Positions 28,413-36,580 of a stretch of 64,000 bases of DNA are shown here, one piece after another. The position numbers and the translations under genes were made by a program. Within the stretch, counting starts at the first letter, position 1. Every line of letters starts with the position of its first letter. The DNA is from Gelidibacter salicanalis (GTDB taxonomy: Bacteria > Bacteroidota > Bacteroidia > Flavobacteriales > Flavobacteriaceae). Below the pieces are notes generated by a model. That model was not told where the DNA came from and searched no databases. It saw nothing but the letters and a program-made list of their open reading frames with translations. The DNA lies in NCBI RefSeq assembly GCF_007997285.1, contig NZ_VORX01000007.1, positions 116,790 through 180,789 on the forward strand, given 5' to 3'.

Positions 28413-29519
28413 TTAAATCTTAATGAAGATTTTATTTCTGTAGAGGATGTAACAAATTAACCAAAATACAATGATATGGCTGATCGCAAACGCTAGGGAG
28501 CCATTCATATTCCCAAATAGCGGTGCAAGCACCTCCGCAAAGAGATACCTATATAATGACACAGACTCCCCGTCTGAAACCGGAATTTTGATCAGATAAC
28601 TGATGGTTTTAGCATACACCCCTGAGAACACAAAAATAAATAACGGATTAGAACCAAAATGCACGAATGGTTTAGACCAGGTACTGAATTTTTTATAATC
28701 AATAATAAAAATTAATAGAGCCAACACTAAGGTCGCTAACCCTGCCGTATACAATACATAAGAACTGGTCCATAAGGGCTTATTGATTGGAAAAACTAGA
28801 CCCCAAAGGTAGCCAATGATGGTCATTACCGCCCCATAAAGTAAGAGCTTCTTCATTTTGAGGGGTATGGAGGTTGTACTGTCCATCAGATCCCCAATAA
28901 GATAACCAATAATTACCGTGCCCACCGCGGGAATTGACGATAGCACCCCTTCTGGATCGAAGGGAATTCCAAAACCTTTATATACATGCTGTTCTCCAAA
29001 TAGGAAGAGATCAAATTGTCTCACGATATTTCCTTCTAAGGAATACGGGTTGGCATTGCCTCCAAAGTATAAGAGCGCCCAATAGCCTAGCAATAAAAGT
29101 GCTGCAATAAGGAGCAACTTCTGTCTTTTAAAATTTACGCAAAGTAAGGCTCCTGCACCGTAGGCTAAAGCGATACGTTGCAAAACCCCCATAATGCGGA
29201 CGCCTTCAAAATTGAAATATGGATAGAGATTGAGCAGTAAACCAATAAGAAAAATAATCAAGGTCCTTTTCAAAATTTTAAAGGTTGCAGCTTTAGACGC
29301 TACTGCATTATATTTTTTAAAGGAAAAGAATAGCGAGAGGCCCACAATAAATAAGAAAAAAGGAAATACCAAATCCGTAGGCGTACATCCGTGCCAAGCG
29401 GCATGTCTTAATGGGGCGTAAATGTAGCTCCAGCTCCCTGGAGTATTTACTAAAATCATGAAAGAGATGGTGATACCTCTTAAGACATCTAACGAAATTA
29501 ATCTCTGAGAAGTGCCCAT
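28413..29519 (-). CDS. NagX-like membrane acyltransferase (DUF5009, heparan-alpha-glucosaminide N-acetyltransferase type)
   Basis: 368 residues with about ten membrane helices. It opens with RLISLDVLRGITISFMILVN and has LRHAAWHGCTPTDLVFPFFLFIVG, the signature of the YeiB/NagX/HGSNAT superfamily; the conserved His in HAAWHG is the candidate catalytic residue. HGSNAT transfers an acetyl group across a membrane onto glucosamine; bacterial members cluster with GlcNAc use genes and are called NagX. It is the first gene on the minus strand of the SusCD-murQ region, divergent from the DeoR gene, 136 bp before susC. Its precise role in bacteria is not settled. Confidence 0.85.
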   Translation of the reverse strand: MGTSQRLISLDVLRGITISFMILVNTPGSWSYIYAPLRHAAWHGCTPTDLVFPFFLFIVGLSLFFSFKKYNAVASKAATFKILKRTLIIFLIGLLLNLYPYFNFEGVRIMGVLQRIALAYGAGALLCVNFKRQKLLLIAALLLLGYWALLYFGGNANPYSLEGNIVRQFDLFLFGEQHVYKGFGIPFDPEGVLSSIPAVGTVIIGYLIGDLMDSTTSIPLKMKKLLLYGAVMTIIGYLWGLVFPINKPLWTSSYVLYTAGLATLVLALLIFIIDYKKFSTWSKPFVHFGSNPLFIFVFSGVYAKTISYLIKIPVSDGESVSLYRYLFAEVLAPLFGNMNGSLAFAISHIIVFWLICYILYRNKIFIKI

Positions 29520-29583
29520 AATTTATTAGTTTTAGCGAAATTCTATATTGACTCCCTCAAATGTAGACTTTTTTATGATAAAT

Positions 29584-29620
29584 TGCATTATTTAAGGATC
29601 AATCATGCAAAACACTGCAT
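29584..29620. promoter_or_regulatory. Repeated TGCAT half-sites between nagX-like and deoR-family genes
   Basis: A TGCAT at 29584-29588 is followed by the inverted pair ATGCA (29605-29609) and TGCAT (29616-29620) with a 6-nt spacer. The cluster lies in the 157-bp divergent intergenic region and could be an operator for the adjacent DeoR-type repressor. This is inference from arrangement only. Confidence 0.35.
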
Positions 29621-29676
29621 ACATTTTTTAAAATGATCGCATTGAGTTTCGCACTAGTCTTAAAGTGAAAAATAAT

Positions 29677-30426
29677 ATGAAGAAAAAAGAGCGCCAACAA
29701 AAAATAGTTGATGAAGTCAGCATCAATAGAAAAGTCAGTTCCACGTATTTGTCTGAAAAATTAGACGTATCTGAAGACACCATTAGGCGGGATATTAAAG
29801 AGTTACACGATCAAGGTTTATTGGCAAAGGTACACGGTGGCGCGATTTCAACCGTTCAGAAACTTTATCATTATAATGAAGATGTCATTTACAATAGGGA
29901 AAGTAAAGTTAGAATTGCTCTAAAAGCCATCAAACTGCTCGAGGATGGGATGGTGATTATCATGAGCGGCGGTACTACCAATTTAATATTGGCCAAATTG
30001 CTGCCTAAAAAATTGAAAGCAACGGTGTACACCTATAGCCTACCTATTGCCATGCAGCTTACGGAACACCCTTTGATTGAGACTATTTTTATTGGCGGAA
30101 AAATTCAAAGAAACTCGATGGTGACCACCGGGATTGATGTGATTCAATATCTCTCCAACGTCAGAGCAAATATCTGTTTTATAGGGGTAAGTGCCCTATG
30201 TTTAGAACAGGGTGTGACGGATGAAGGTTATGAAGTTGCCATGATCAAGAAGGCAATGATCAATGCCGCTCAGAAAACGGTATTTCTCGTCACCCCTAAT
30301 AAATTCAATGCCATCCTAAATTATGATGTGTCGCCCATAAACAATATTGGCACTGTAGTTACTGATTTAGATTCTGAAAATCCATTGTTTAAAACCTATA
30401 CAAAAGCAGGATTAAGGTTACTGTAG
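29677..30426 (+). CDS. DeoR/GlpR family transcriptional regulator
   Basis: 249 residues from the preferred ATG at 29677 (MKKKERQQKIVDEVSINRKV); a GTG at 29665 in the same frame would add four residues. The N-terminal winged helix contains VSSTYLSEKLDVSEDTIRRDIKELHDQGLLAKVHGGA, the DeoR family HTH signature. The C-terminal DeoR sensor domain (about 75-235) has MSGGTTNLILAKLLP and FIGVSALCLEQGVTDEGYEVA. Such regulators usually respond to a phosphorylated sugar. Divergent from the nagX-susCD operon, it is the best candidate for its repressor, with an amino-sugar phosphate as possible effector. Confidence 0.92.
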   Translation: MKKKERQQKIVDEVSINRKVSSTYLSEKLDVSEDTIRRDIKELHDQGLLAKVHGGAISTVQKLYHYNEDVIYNRESKVRIALKAIKLLEDGMVIIMSGGTTNLILAKLLPKKLKATVYTYSLPIAMQLTEHPLIETIFIGGKIQRNSMVTTGIDVIQYLSNVRANICFIGVSALCLEQGVTDEGYEVAMIKKAMINAAQKTVFLVTPNKFNAILNYDVSPINNIGTVVTDLDSENPLFKTYTKAGLRLL

Positions 30427-30715
30427 ACTGCTATTGATATTTTTATTTTTGTAATTTAGGACCGTAAGGAGCGGCATTTCTTATGAATCCAATTTCCACA
30501 GGATCTATTTTAGCGCTCATCTACTTGCAAATCTTCAATAGTTTTTTCCTTAGGGCAGCCCTTAATGATTATCCGAACGTGCTGTGAAATCATTTTAAAA
30601 GTTAGAGAACTTATAGGATTACCCCTATATTTAGAGCAGGAGACAACAGAAACATTAGGCTATAATTATGAGGATCTCTACGCCCTAACTTTTAAATAAC
30701 AGATCAATAGAAAAC
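30427..30715. other. Intergenic region with a 44-codon open frame of unknown status
   Basis: Most of this 289-bp gap shows no recognisable signal. An ATG frame at 30565-30699 encodes 44 residues ending TTETLGYNYEDLYALTFK, which looks protein-like at its C-terminus and may be a gene remnant; I do not recognise it. A 34-codon hydrophobic frame at 30483-30587 overlaps it in another phase. Neither is supported well enough to be called a gene. Confidence 0.3.
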
Positions 30716-31519
30716 ATGCAGTTACAAAATAAAACAGTTTTAATAACCGGGGGTGCTTCCGGCATAGGTAAAATAATGGGACGACTAATGCTTGAGCGTC
30801 AAGCCAAAGTCATTATTTGGGATATCAATCAAGCCAGTATTGATGCTACTATTGCCGAGTTTTCCACTCTTGGCGACATTGTGGGTTATCACGTTGATGT
30901 TTCCGATCCTAAACAAATTAAAGCAACAGCCCTAAAACTAAAACATGATTTTCGCGGTGTAGACGTCCTGATCAATAATGCAGGAATCATTGTAGGCAAA
31001 TATTTTCATGAGCATTCCACTGAAGATATTATCAAGACGATGGACATAAATGCTAACGCTCCCATGCTCATTACAGCCGAATTTTTAAACGACATGTTGC
31101 AACGCAACTCTGGTCATATTTGCAATATTGCCTCTTCTGGAGGCCTTATTTCTAACCCTAAAATGTCTGTATATGCTGCAAGTAAGTGGTCGCTAATCGG
31201 ATGGTCAGATAGTTTGCGATTGGAAATGCGGAAGCTGAAAAAGGACATCCATGTGACTACCGTTATGCCTTATTATATCAATACTGGCATGTTTGACGGT
31301 GTGCAATCTAAAATTCCGATCCTAGAACCGGAGGCAGCGTCTTTAACCATTGTAAAAGCTATTGAGCAAAACAAAAAAATGATCACTATTCCCGGATATA
31401 TTTACCGACTGACCCGCTTCGGTCAAGCCATCATGTCTATTAATGTCTTCGATTGGTTTACCGGCAGCATTATGGGCATTTACAGCACCATGGAACATTT
31501 TACGGGTCGGAAAAAATAA
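30716..31519 (+). CDS. Short-chain dehydrogenase/reductase (SDR) family oxidoreductase
   Basis: 267 residues of the classical SDR fold. The cofactor loop is TGGASGIGK (residues 11-19), the structural motif is NNAG (about 90), and the catalytic region has the Ser in IASSGG and YAASK (Tyr and Lys). A C-terminal hydrophobic stretch (TRFGQAIMSINVFDWFTGSIMGIYS) resembles RDH-type, membrane-associated SDRs that act on lipids or retinol-like compounds. It would use NAD(P)H. It stands alone between the DeoR gene and a small exporter-like gene, and no functional tie to amino-sugar use is evident. Confidence 0.9.
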   Translation: MQLQNKTVLITGGASGIGKIMGRLMLERQAKVIIWDINQASIDATIAEFSTLGDIVGYHVDVSDPKQIKATALKLKHDFRGVDVLINNAGIIVGKYFHEHSTEDIIKTMDINANAPMLITAEFLNDMLQRNSGHICNIASSGGLISNPKMSVYAASKWSLIGWSDSLRLEMRKLKKDIHVTTVMPYYINTGMFDGVQSKIPILEPEAASLTIVKAIEQNKKMITIPGYIYRLTRFGQAIMSINVFDWFTGSIMGIYSTMEHFTGRKK

Positions 31520-31886
31520 GGGGTTTTCAGCATTTTATAAAATTTTCGGTGAAAAATAGCCGTTGCGTAGCCACTTATGCACTTAAGAAGGTAACATCAT
31601 GATGTTTTAAGGTTAATAGTGATCTCTTATGCTCGTTTATAATACCTCCGCCGATTATCATCTAACGCGGAAAAATGTTCATCTCCTCCTTACCATTACC
31701 ATTTCAAAATAATACTTCACCTGTCCCTACCTTTTAAAGATTCTCAGATTAAAAATCTGAGTACAAATAGCCTTTACCTGATTAACCGCCACTAACTCTT
31801 GTAGCACTTTTTAGCTAAACTTTAATACATCCGCGTTAACAAACACTCTTAAAATAGATTAATTTTGCCGATCAAATTACAAAAAG
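31520..31886. other. Intergenic region with a hairpin and a promoter-like box
   Basis: The 367-bp gap has no supported gene. CTCAGATT (31743-31750) and AATCTGAG (31754-31761) form a perfect 8-bp stem with a 3-nt loop, without a T tail. TAATTTTG at 31860-31867 fits the TAnnTTTG -7 box and lies 19 bp before the next start codon. Confidence 0.45.
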
Positions 31887-32345
31887 ATGATTTCTGATTT
31901 ATTCATTGCGGTGCTTTGGAGCATTTCCCCTTTGGGAGAGGCTAAAGTAGGTATTCCCTATGCCCTGTTGAATGGTGTCAATATTTATATAGCTTTTTTG
32001 TTCTGCTTTTTGGCGAACGTATTGGTATTTCCGATCATGATGTTTTTTCTGAAAGTGATTAATATTTACTTTTTTAAATATTACTATTATAAAAAAGCGG
32101 CGATTTTTGTTGCCCGACGTGCTAAAATTGGCGCAGGCGATAATGTCAGAAAATACGGTTTTTGGGGATTGATTGTTTTTGTCTTGATTCCGCTTCCAGG
32201 CACGGGGGTTTACGCCGGCACTATCGCGGGGTATCTTTTTGGATTGGAACGCAAACGCGCTTTTTTAGCCAATACCATCGGGATTTTCATTTCTTGCGCT
32301 ATAGTATGGACCACTACGCTATTGGCTATGAAGGGGTTTAACTAA
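31887..32345 (+). CDS. Small multidrug export protein family (Sm_multidrug_ex) membrane protein
   Basis: 152 residues with four hydrophobic segments. The motif PLGEAKVGIPYALLNGVN near residue 16 and VFVLIPLPGTGVYAGTIAGYLFGL (about 98-121) are typical of the PF06695 family. Despite its name, no member has a well-proven transport function; the duplicated proline-rich helices recall the DedA/SNARE-associated fold. It has its own promoter-like box and is convergent with the GH20 gene. Normal length. Confidence 0.82.
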   Translation: MISDLFIAVLWSISPLGEAKVGIPYALLNGVNIYIAFLFCFLANVLVFPIMMFFLKVINIYFFKYYYYKKAAIFVARRAKIGAGDNVRKYGFWGLIVFVLIPLPGTGVYAGTIAGYLFGLERKRAFLANTIGIFISCAIVWTTTLLAMKGFN

Positions 32346-32422
32346 CACGTATAAAATTGATGTCGCAATACGCCCACAATTACCTACTGTAGGCTTATAA
32401 CTGAGTTCACTACTCCTTCTTT

Positions 32423-34465
32423 TTAATACCTGTTTTCAACAAATCTGCTTAATTTTATTAGAGCTTCCACAATGACGATCTCAACATCTGCGATTGGTTG
32501 ATTCAAAACATCTAAATTCTTTTTAATTGTTTCCAATTCCACTTTTGAGAAGGTTTTTGCTTCGAGCGCTTTAGACAATAAACCAGCGATTTCAGATAAA
32601 TTTTCTGACATTTCGTACAATGGCGAAATCTTCGGGTTTTTTGACAAGGTTTTAAAGCCCTCGTGATTTGTTGCCCATTTATTTAAATACATTAAAACGT
32701 TTTTGTCAGTAGTTCCATTGGAATTTGAAATGTAGCTATCAACTGCTTTGTTAAAGGGTTCTGCATCTTCCGCGTCCACCACACAAGCATCCGCAAACAA
32801 GGTGAACGACGAATAAGTTTTATATTCAATACCGTCTTTATTTCTTGAATATACTTTTAAAGGCTCACAAATTTTTGACAAGGTAATCAATGCTGAGATG
32901 TCCTGATTATTGGTCATGCTCCTCAAGATAACATCTCTGTTCTTAATGTGCGTCAATCCCAATTCTTCTAAGGTAAATGAGACCTGTTGGAGTCTTTTTT
33001 TCATATTTGCCACATCAGTAATTTCGGGTTGCGACCAAAAGCGTTCGGCAATGGCGGCAGTTCTGGGCCAAATTCTAGAATCGATGGTCATCGGGGTAAC
33101 CAATTCACTCCACATGGTGGCCTCACCTCCTAAAATTCGACGACGCTCTGCATCCGTTAAGGTGACCTCACCTATAGGATCTACTAAATAGTGACTCTCC
33201 ACCGATTGCAGTCTGTCAATATAAAACCCATTTGAAAGCACCGTTTGATAGCCTTTTTTCGCTGCATCAATTAAACTCCCTCCTTGTCCTAATCCTTCAT
33301 TGGCACCACGCCAGGAATGGATAACTGTAGTGGTAGGCATATTTGGAGTCATAATTTCATCCCAACCCATCATCTTTTTGTCTAAATTATTCAGGATTTT
33401 TTCAACCTTGATATTAAAATATGTTTGTAGCTCGTGATTGGTTTTTAAATGATGTTTATTTTTAAATGCTTGTATATCCTGATTTTCATCCCAATGTTTC
33501 CCTTCATTTTCATCGCCTCCAATGTGGAAATAAACATCTGGAAATAACGGAACCATTTCTGAAAATAAGTTTTGTAAAAACTCGTAGGTGATAGCTTTAG
33601 TGGGATTTAAGGTAGGATCAAAAACACCAGAATATCGCTCTATTGCATACTCATAGCCATCCTTACTGCCCAATTCTGGGTAAGCGGTTAAAATTGCTGA
33701 GGCATGCCCGGGCACATCAAATTCTGGAATGACACGGATGCCCAATGCGTCTGCGTAGGCTACGACATCTTTGATTTGCTCTTGGGTATAATATAAACCA
33801 TCCGAAGCCAATTCATGAAGTTTTGGATACACTTTAGATTCGACTCGAAACCCTTGATCATCAGTTAAATGCCAGTGAAAAACATTCAGTTTCACTGCAG
33901 CCATAGCTTCTAAGTTCCGCTTTAACACCCCAACTGGCTGAAAATGTCTTGCTACATCAATCATCAGCCCTCTCCAAACAAATCGTGGTGCATCAGTGAT
34001 TTTTATTCCAGGAAAGTAATAGGAATCTGCCGTGTTTTGGGTTAGTTGTAATAAGGTTTGTAAGCCGTTCATAGCGCCCACATCTGTGTTAGAACTAATA
34101 GTCACCAAATCATCAGTAACTTCTAAAGTATAAGATTCATCCGTTTCAACACCTAGGGTTGCTACCTTATTAAATGCAATTTGAATGTTTGCCGACTTAC
34201 CTGGCAAGGGAAACCCTTCTTCTAAAAATACGCCGGTTCTCATACTCAGACGTCTTAAAAAGTTAGTCGCTGCCATGTGCACCCGTCCGTGAGTTTCAGA
34301 AGTAATTGAAATGGTCATCGTGCTATCAATATGAAAACGTCCAGGTTGCTCTGACAGTTCCTTTGGCCAAGGCATTACATTTAGATTTGAAGTGACCTGA
34401 TTTTGACCAATTGCATTACCGAGGGTAAAGCCAAAAATTGAAAGTATAATTATAAATTTGTTCAT
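32423..34465 (-). CDS. GH20 beta-N-acetylhexosaminidase
   Basis: 680 residues: signal peptide (1-20), GH20b N-terminal domain (about 25-160), and catalytic GH20 barrel (about 163-500) with FHWHLTDDQGFR (196-207) and HIGGDENEGKHW (314-325), whose Asp318-Glu319 pair is the catalytic dyad of substrate-assisted hexosaminidases. The last 170 residues are helical. It releases terminal GlcNAc or GalNAc from glycans, muropeptides or chitin oligomers in the periplasm. It follows the second SusCD pair on the same strand but is separated from it by a terminator and 513 bp, so it is likely transcribed separately. Confidence 0.95.
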   Translation of the reverse strand: MNKFIIILSIFGFTLGNAIGQNQVTSNLNVMPWPKELSEQPGRFHIDSTMTISITSETHGRVHMAATNFLRRLSMRTGVFLEEGFPLPGKSANIQIAFNKVATLGVETDESYTLEVTDDLVTISSNTDVGAMNGLQTLLQLTQNTADSYYFPGIKITDAPRFVWRGLMIDVARHFQPVGVLKRNLEAMAAVKLNVFHWHLTDDQGFRVESKVYPKLHELASDGLYYTQEQIKDVVAYADALGIRVIPEFDVPGHASAILTAYPELGSKDGYEYAIERYSGVFDPTLNPTKAITYEFLQNLFSEMVPLFPDVYFHIGGDENEGKHWDENQDIQAFKNKHHLKTNHELQTYFNIKVEKILNNLDKKMMGWDEIMTPNMPTTTVIHSWRGANEGLGQGGSLIDAAKKGYQTVLSNGFYIDRLQSVESHYLVDPIGEVTLTDAERRRILGGEATMWSELVTPMTIDSRIWPRTAAIAERFWSQPEITDVANMKKRLQQVSFTLEELGLTHIKNRDVILRSMTNNQDISALITLSKICEPLKVYSRNKDGIEYKTYSSFTLFADACVVDAEDAEPFNKAVDSYISNSNGTTDKNVLMYLNKWATNHEGFKTLSKNPKISPLYEMSENLSEIAGLLSKALEAKTFSKVELETIKKNLDVLNQPIADVEIVIVEALIKLSRFVENRY

Positions 34466-34978
34466 GTAAGTAAGAGTTTAGGAAAGCAGCATGTCAATGA
34501 CGCTTCTGGCATTCTATAATATTGTACGGATTACTACTTTGGATATAGGCAACAGCATGCCTATATGAATAGAATTATTAAGATTTAATAGTTAATACAT
34601 TGGCCTGCTTGATTTTTTAAATTCTCGTTGCATTGATTTCTAGATAAAACAAATTATCGATGTACACATCCTTACAAGACAAGAGACCTTAAGAAATTCT
34701 TGAATTGACAGATTGTTTCTAATGTTATTTCTGAAATTATTAAGGTAATTTTAATTTTTAGGATGGCCATTTGTAAGTACGCTGTAAGCACGTCTTAATC
34801 GTTTTCCAGATAACTATCGAAACTAGAAGCGCTGAAGTGCGAATTCCCTATCGAACAACAATGCCTACGTATAAAAACTTTGAAGGGCAACTGCTTTACC
34901 TTACTGAAGTTTGCAAAAAACAAACGGGAAACCTGAATTTCCCGCTTGCCAGAATAACGTTAAACTAAAGTATGTAAA
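34466..34978. other. Intergenic region upstream of GH20
   Basis: No gene is supported in this 513-bp stretch. It contains a terminator at 34912-34944 for the second SusCD operon and a perfect 9-bp inverted repeat, ATATAGGCA (34543-34551) with TGCCTATAT (34558-34566) around a 6-nt loop, 78-101 bp upstream of the GH20 start. The repeat has no T tail and could be an operator. Confidence 0.5.
34912..34944 (-). terminator. Terminator after the second SusCD pair
   Basis: Read on the minus strand, CGGGAAA (34944-34938) pairs with TTTCCCG (34931-34925) and is followed by TTTGTTTTTTG. It lies 35 bp after the SusD stop. Confidence 0.8.
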
Positions 34979-36574
34979 TTAAAAATTTTCTGCTCCCGTA
35001 TCCCACCATAATCGTGTGCCACCAGTATCAGGGCCATTAAGATAACCCACTGCAGTTGACACATTGGCGCCGTTGGTATTCTTTTCATTATCAACAAAAT
35101 TGATACGACGTATTTGAATGTTAGTGTCAATAGTACCACCACTATTATTTACTACCACTGGGAAAATTTTTGGATAGCCTGTACGTCTGAATTCACTCCA
35201 AGCTTCCTGACCGTCAGGAAACATGGCAATCCATTTTTGAGTGATAATCTGCTCCAGCTTTTCTTCATTGGTGCCTGACTCTTTAAAAGCTATGGTCACA
35301 TTACTTGGGTAAGCATAGTTGTTTTTACTATTAAGAGCGTCCACAAAATCATTAGGCGTGCTAGTTTTATCAGCCAAATAAGCATCAACACCTCCCACAC
35401 CAAATTGTGCGAACGACGCTTTAACTCCATTTTCGTAATTAGACTTTGCATCTCCCGCTCCAGCCCAATTACGCAATGCAGCTTCAGCTTTCAGAAAATG
35501 AATTTCAGCGGCAGTCATCCAAATTTTTGAAGGTCCTTCCACTACTTTACCAACACTGGAATGACTTCCGTATTGCGATTTAGATTCTATTTCTACTCCC
35601 TGACGGATACCTTTATAGGCGCCCAATGCCGGATTTGATGGTTCGTTAAAAAACACATCAATTCTACCATCATTGAAACCCTCTAAAATTGACTCCATTT
35701 CAGCACTCATGGATATATCACCCCAAACTGTGCTAATCGTTAAAATAGGATGCACAAAGCCGCCCATATCTACAGTCATGTTTTGAGCATCAAGCAAGCC
35801 GGCGTTGCTGGCCAAGGCTTTTTCACCTTCTAACCGTGCCATAGCTGGATCTACTTTTGAAACCCTAATCGCCAATCGCAATCTTAACGAATTGGCAAAT
35901 GTGCGCCATTTAGCAATATCACCCCCAAAGCTGGATTGGTCAAAAGCTACAAACTGCGGATCCCCAATAAAAGGCTCTAATCCGTTGATGGCGCTATCTA
36001 AGTCCGCAAAAAATGCGGTATACGCTTCTTGTTGGGAATCGTATTGCCCTGTGGTGGCGTAGTCATTATATTTTGAATAGCGGATTGGTCCAAACACATC
36101 AGAAACCCGATGCATGGCCATCACGCGAATGATATTTGCCAGGTGCACAAATTTTCGTCCGTTTTCATCTCCTGACAATTCTACTTGCTGAAAGATTTCC
36201 CGAGCGTAAGGCATGACCCCGTTCCCATCATTGGCATCATAAGCATCTGACCAAATAAAGCCGTTCCAGCCGTTTACCAAGCTATAGGTTTGATTGTTGA
36301 TGTTTCCTGCAAACGGCGTCGCTGAGGCCATGTACCCTGAAAATACGTCAGCATTTAAGTTTTGTTGCAATTGGTAATTCCACGCCGGTTCCGCTCTGAT
36401 AATGTTTGAAAATAGCGGGGCAAAACGAGAGCCAATATGGTTATTTTGTTGTTCAAGACTTTCTTGTGAAATGCCATAGGGATTGGTGTTGATGGCTTCA
36501 AAATTGTCCGTACAATTTGTTAAACTCACAGCCGCAAAAGAGGCTAATGCATATTTGATTATAGATGTTTTCAT
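34979..36574 (-). CDS. SusD/RagB-like outer-membrane glycan-binding lipoprotein
   Basis: 531 residues. The signal ends SLTNC (Cys20) and is followed by TDNFEAINTNPYGISQESLE, a pattern found in SusD-like_2 proteins. Internal motifs are MAMHRVSDVFGPIRYSKYND, FANSLRLRLAIRVSKVDP and EIHFLKAEAALRNWAGAGDAK. It pairs with the SusC encoded 6 bp upstream and would bind oligosaccharides at the cell surface. A strong terminator follows. The ligand is not evident; the adjacent GH20 suggests an N-acetylhexosamine glycan. Confidence 0.92.
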   Translation of the reverse strand: MKTSIIKYALASFAAVSLTNCTDNFEAINTNPYGISQESLEQQNNHIGSRFAPLFSNIIRAEPAWNYQLQQNLNADVFSGYMASATPFAGNINNQTYSLVNGWNGFIWSDAYDANDGNGVMPYAREIFQQVELSGDENGRKFVHLANIIRVMAMHRVSDVFGPIRYSKYNDYATTGQYDSQQEAYTAFFADLDSAINGLEPFIGDPQFVAFDQSSFGGDIAKWRTFANSLRLRLAIRVSKVDPAMARLEGEKALASNAGLLDAQNMTVDMGGFVHPILTISTVWGDISMSAEMESILEGFNDGRIDVFFNEPSNPALGAYKGIRQGVEIESKSQYGSHSSVGKVVEGPSKIWMTAAEIHFLKAEAALRNWAGAGDAKSNYENGVKASFAQFGVGGVDAYLADKTSTPNDFVDALNSKNNYAYPSNVTIAFKESGTNEEKLEQIITQKWIAMFPDGQEAWSEFRRTGYPKIFPVVVNNSGGTIDTNIQIRRINFVDNEKNTNGANVSTAVGYLNGPDTGGTRLWWDTGAENF

Positions 36575-36580
36575 TTTTTC

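Noticed and set aside
30483..30587. 34-codon hydrophobic frame as a small membrane-protein gene
   Set aside because: Too short, overlaps another equally weak frame, no start signal or recognised family.
31743..31761. Terminator hairpin in the SDR-exporter gap
   Set aside because: The stem is perfect but it has a 3-nt loop and no T run on either strand, and it lies over 200 bp from the nearest stop.
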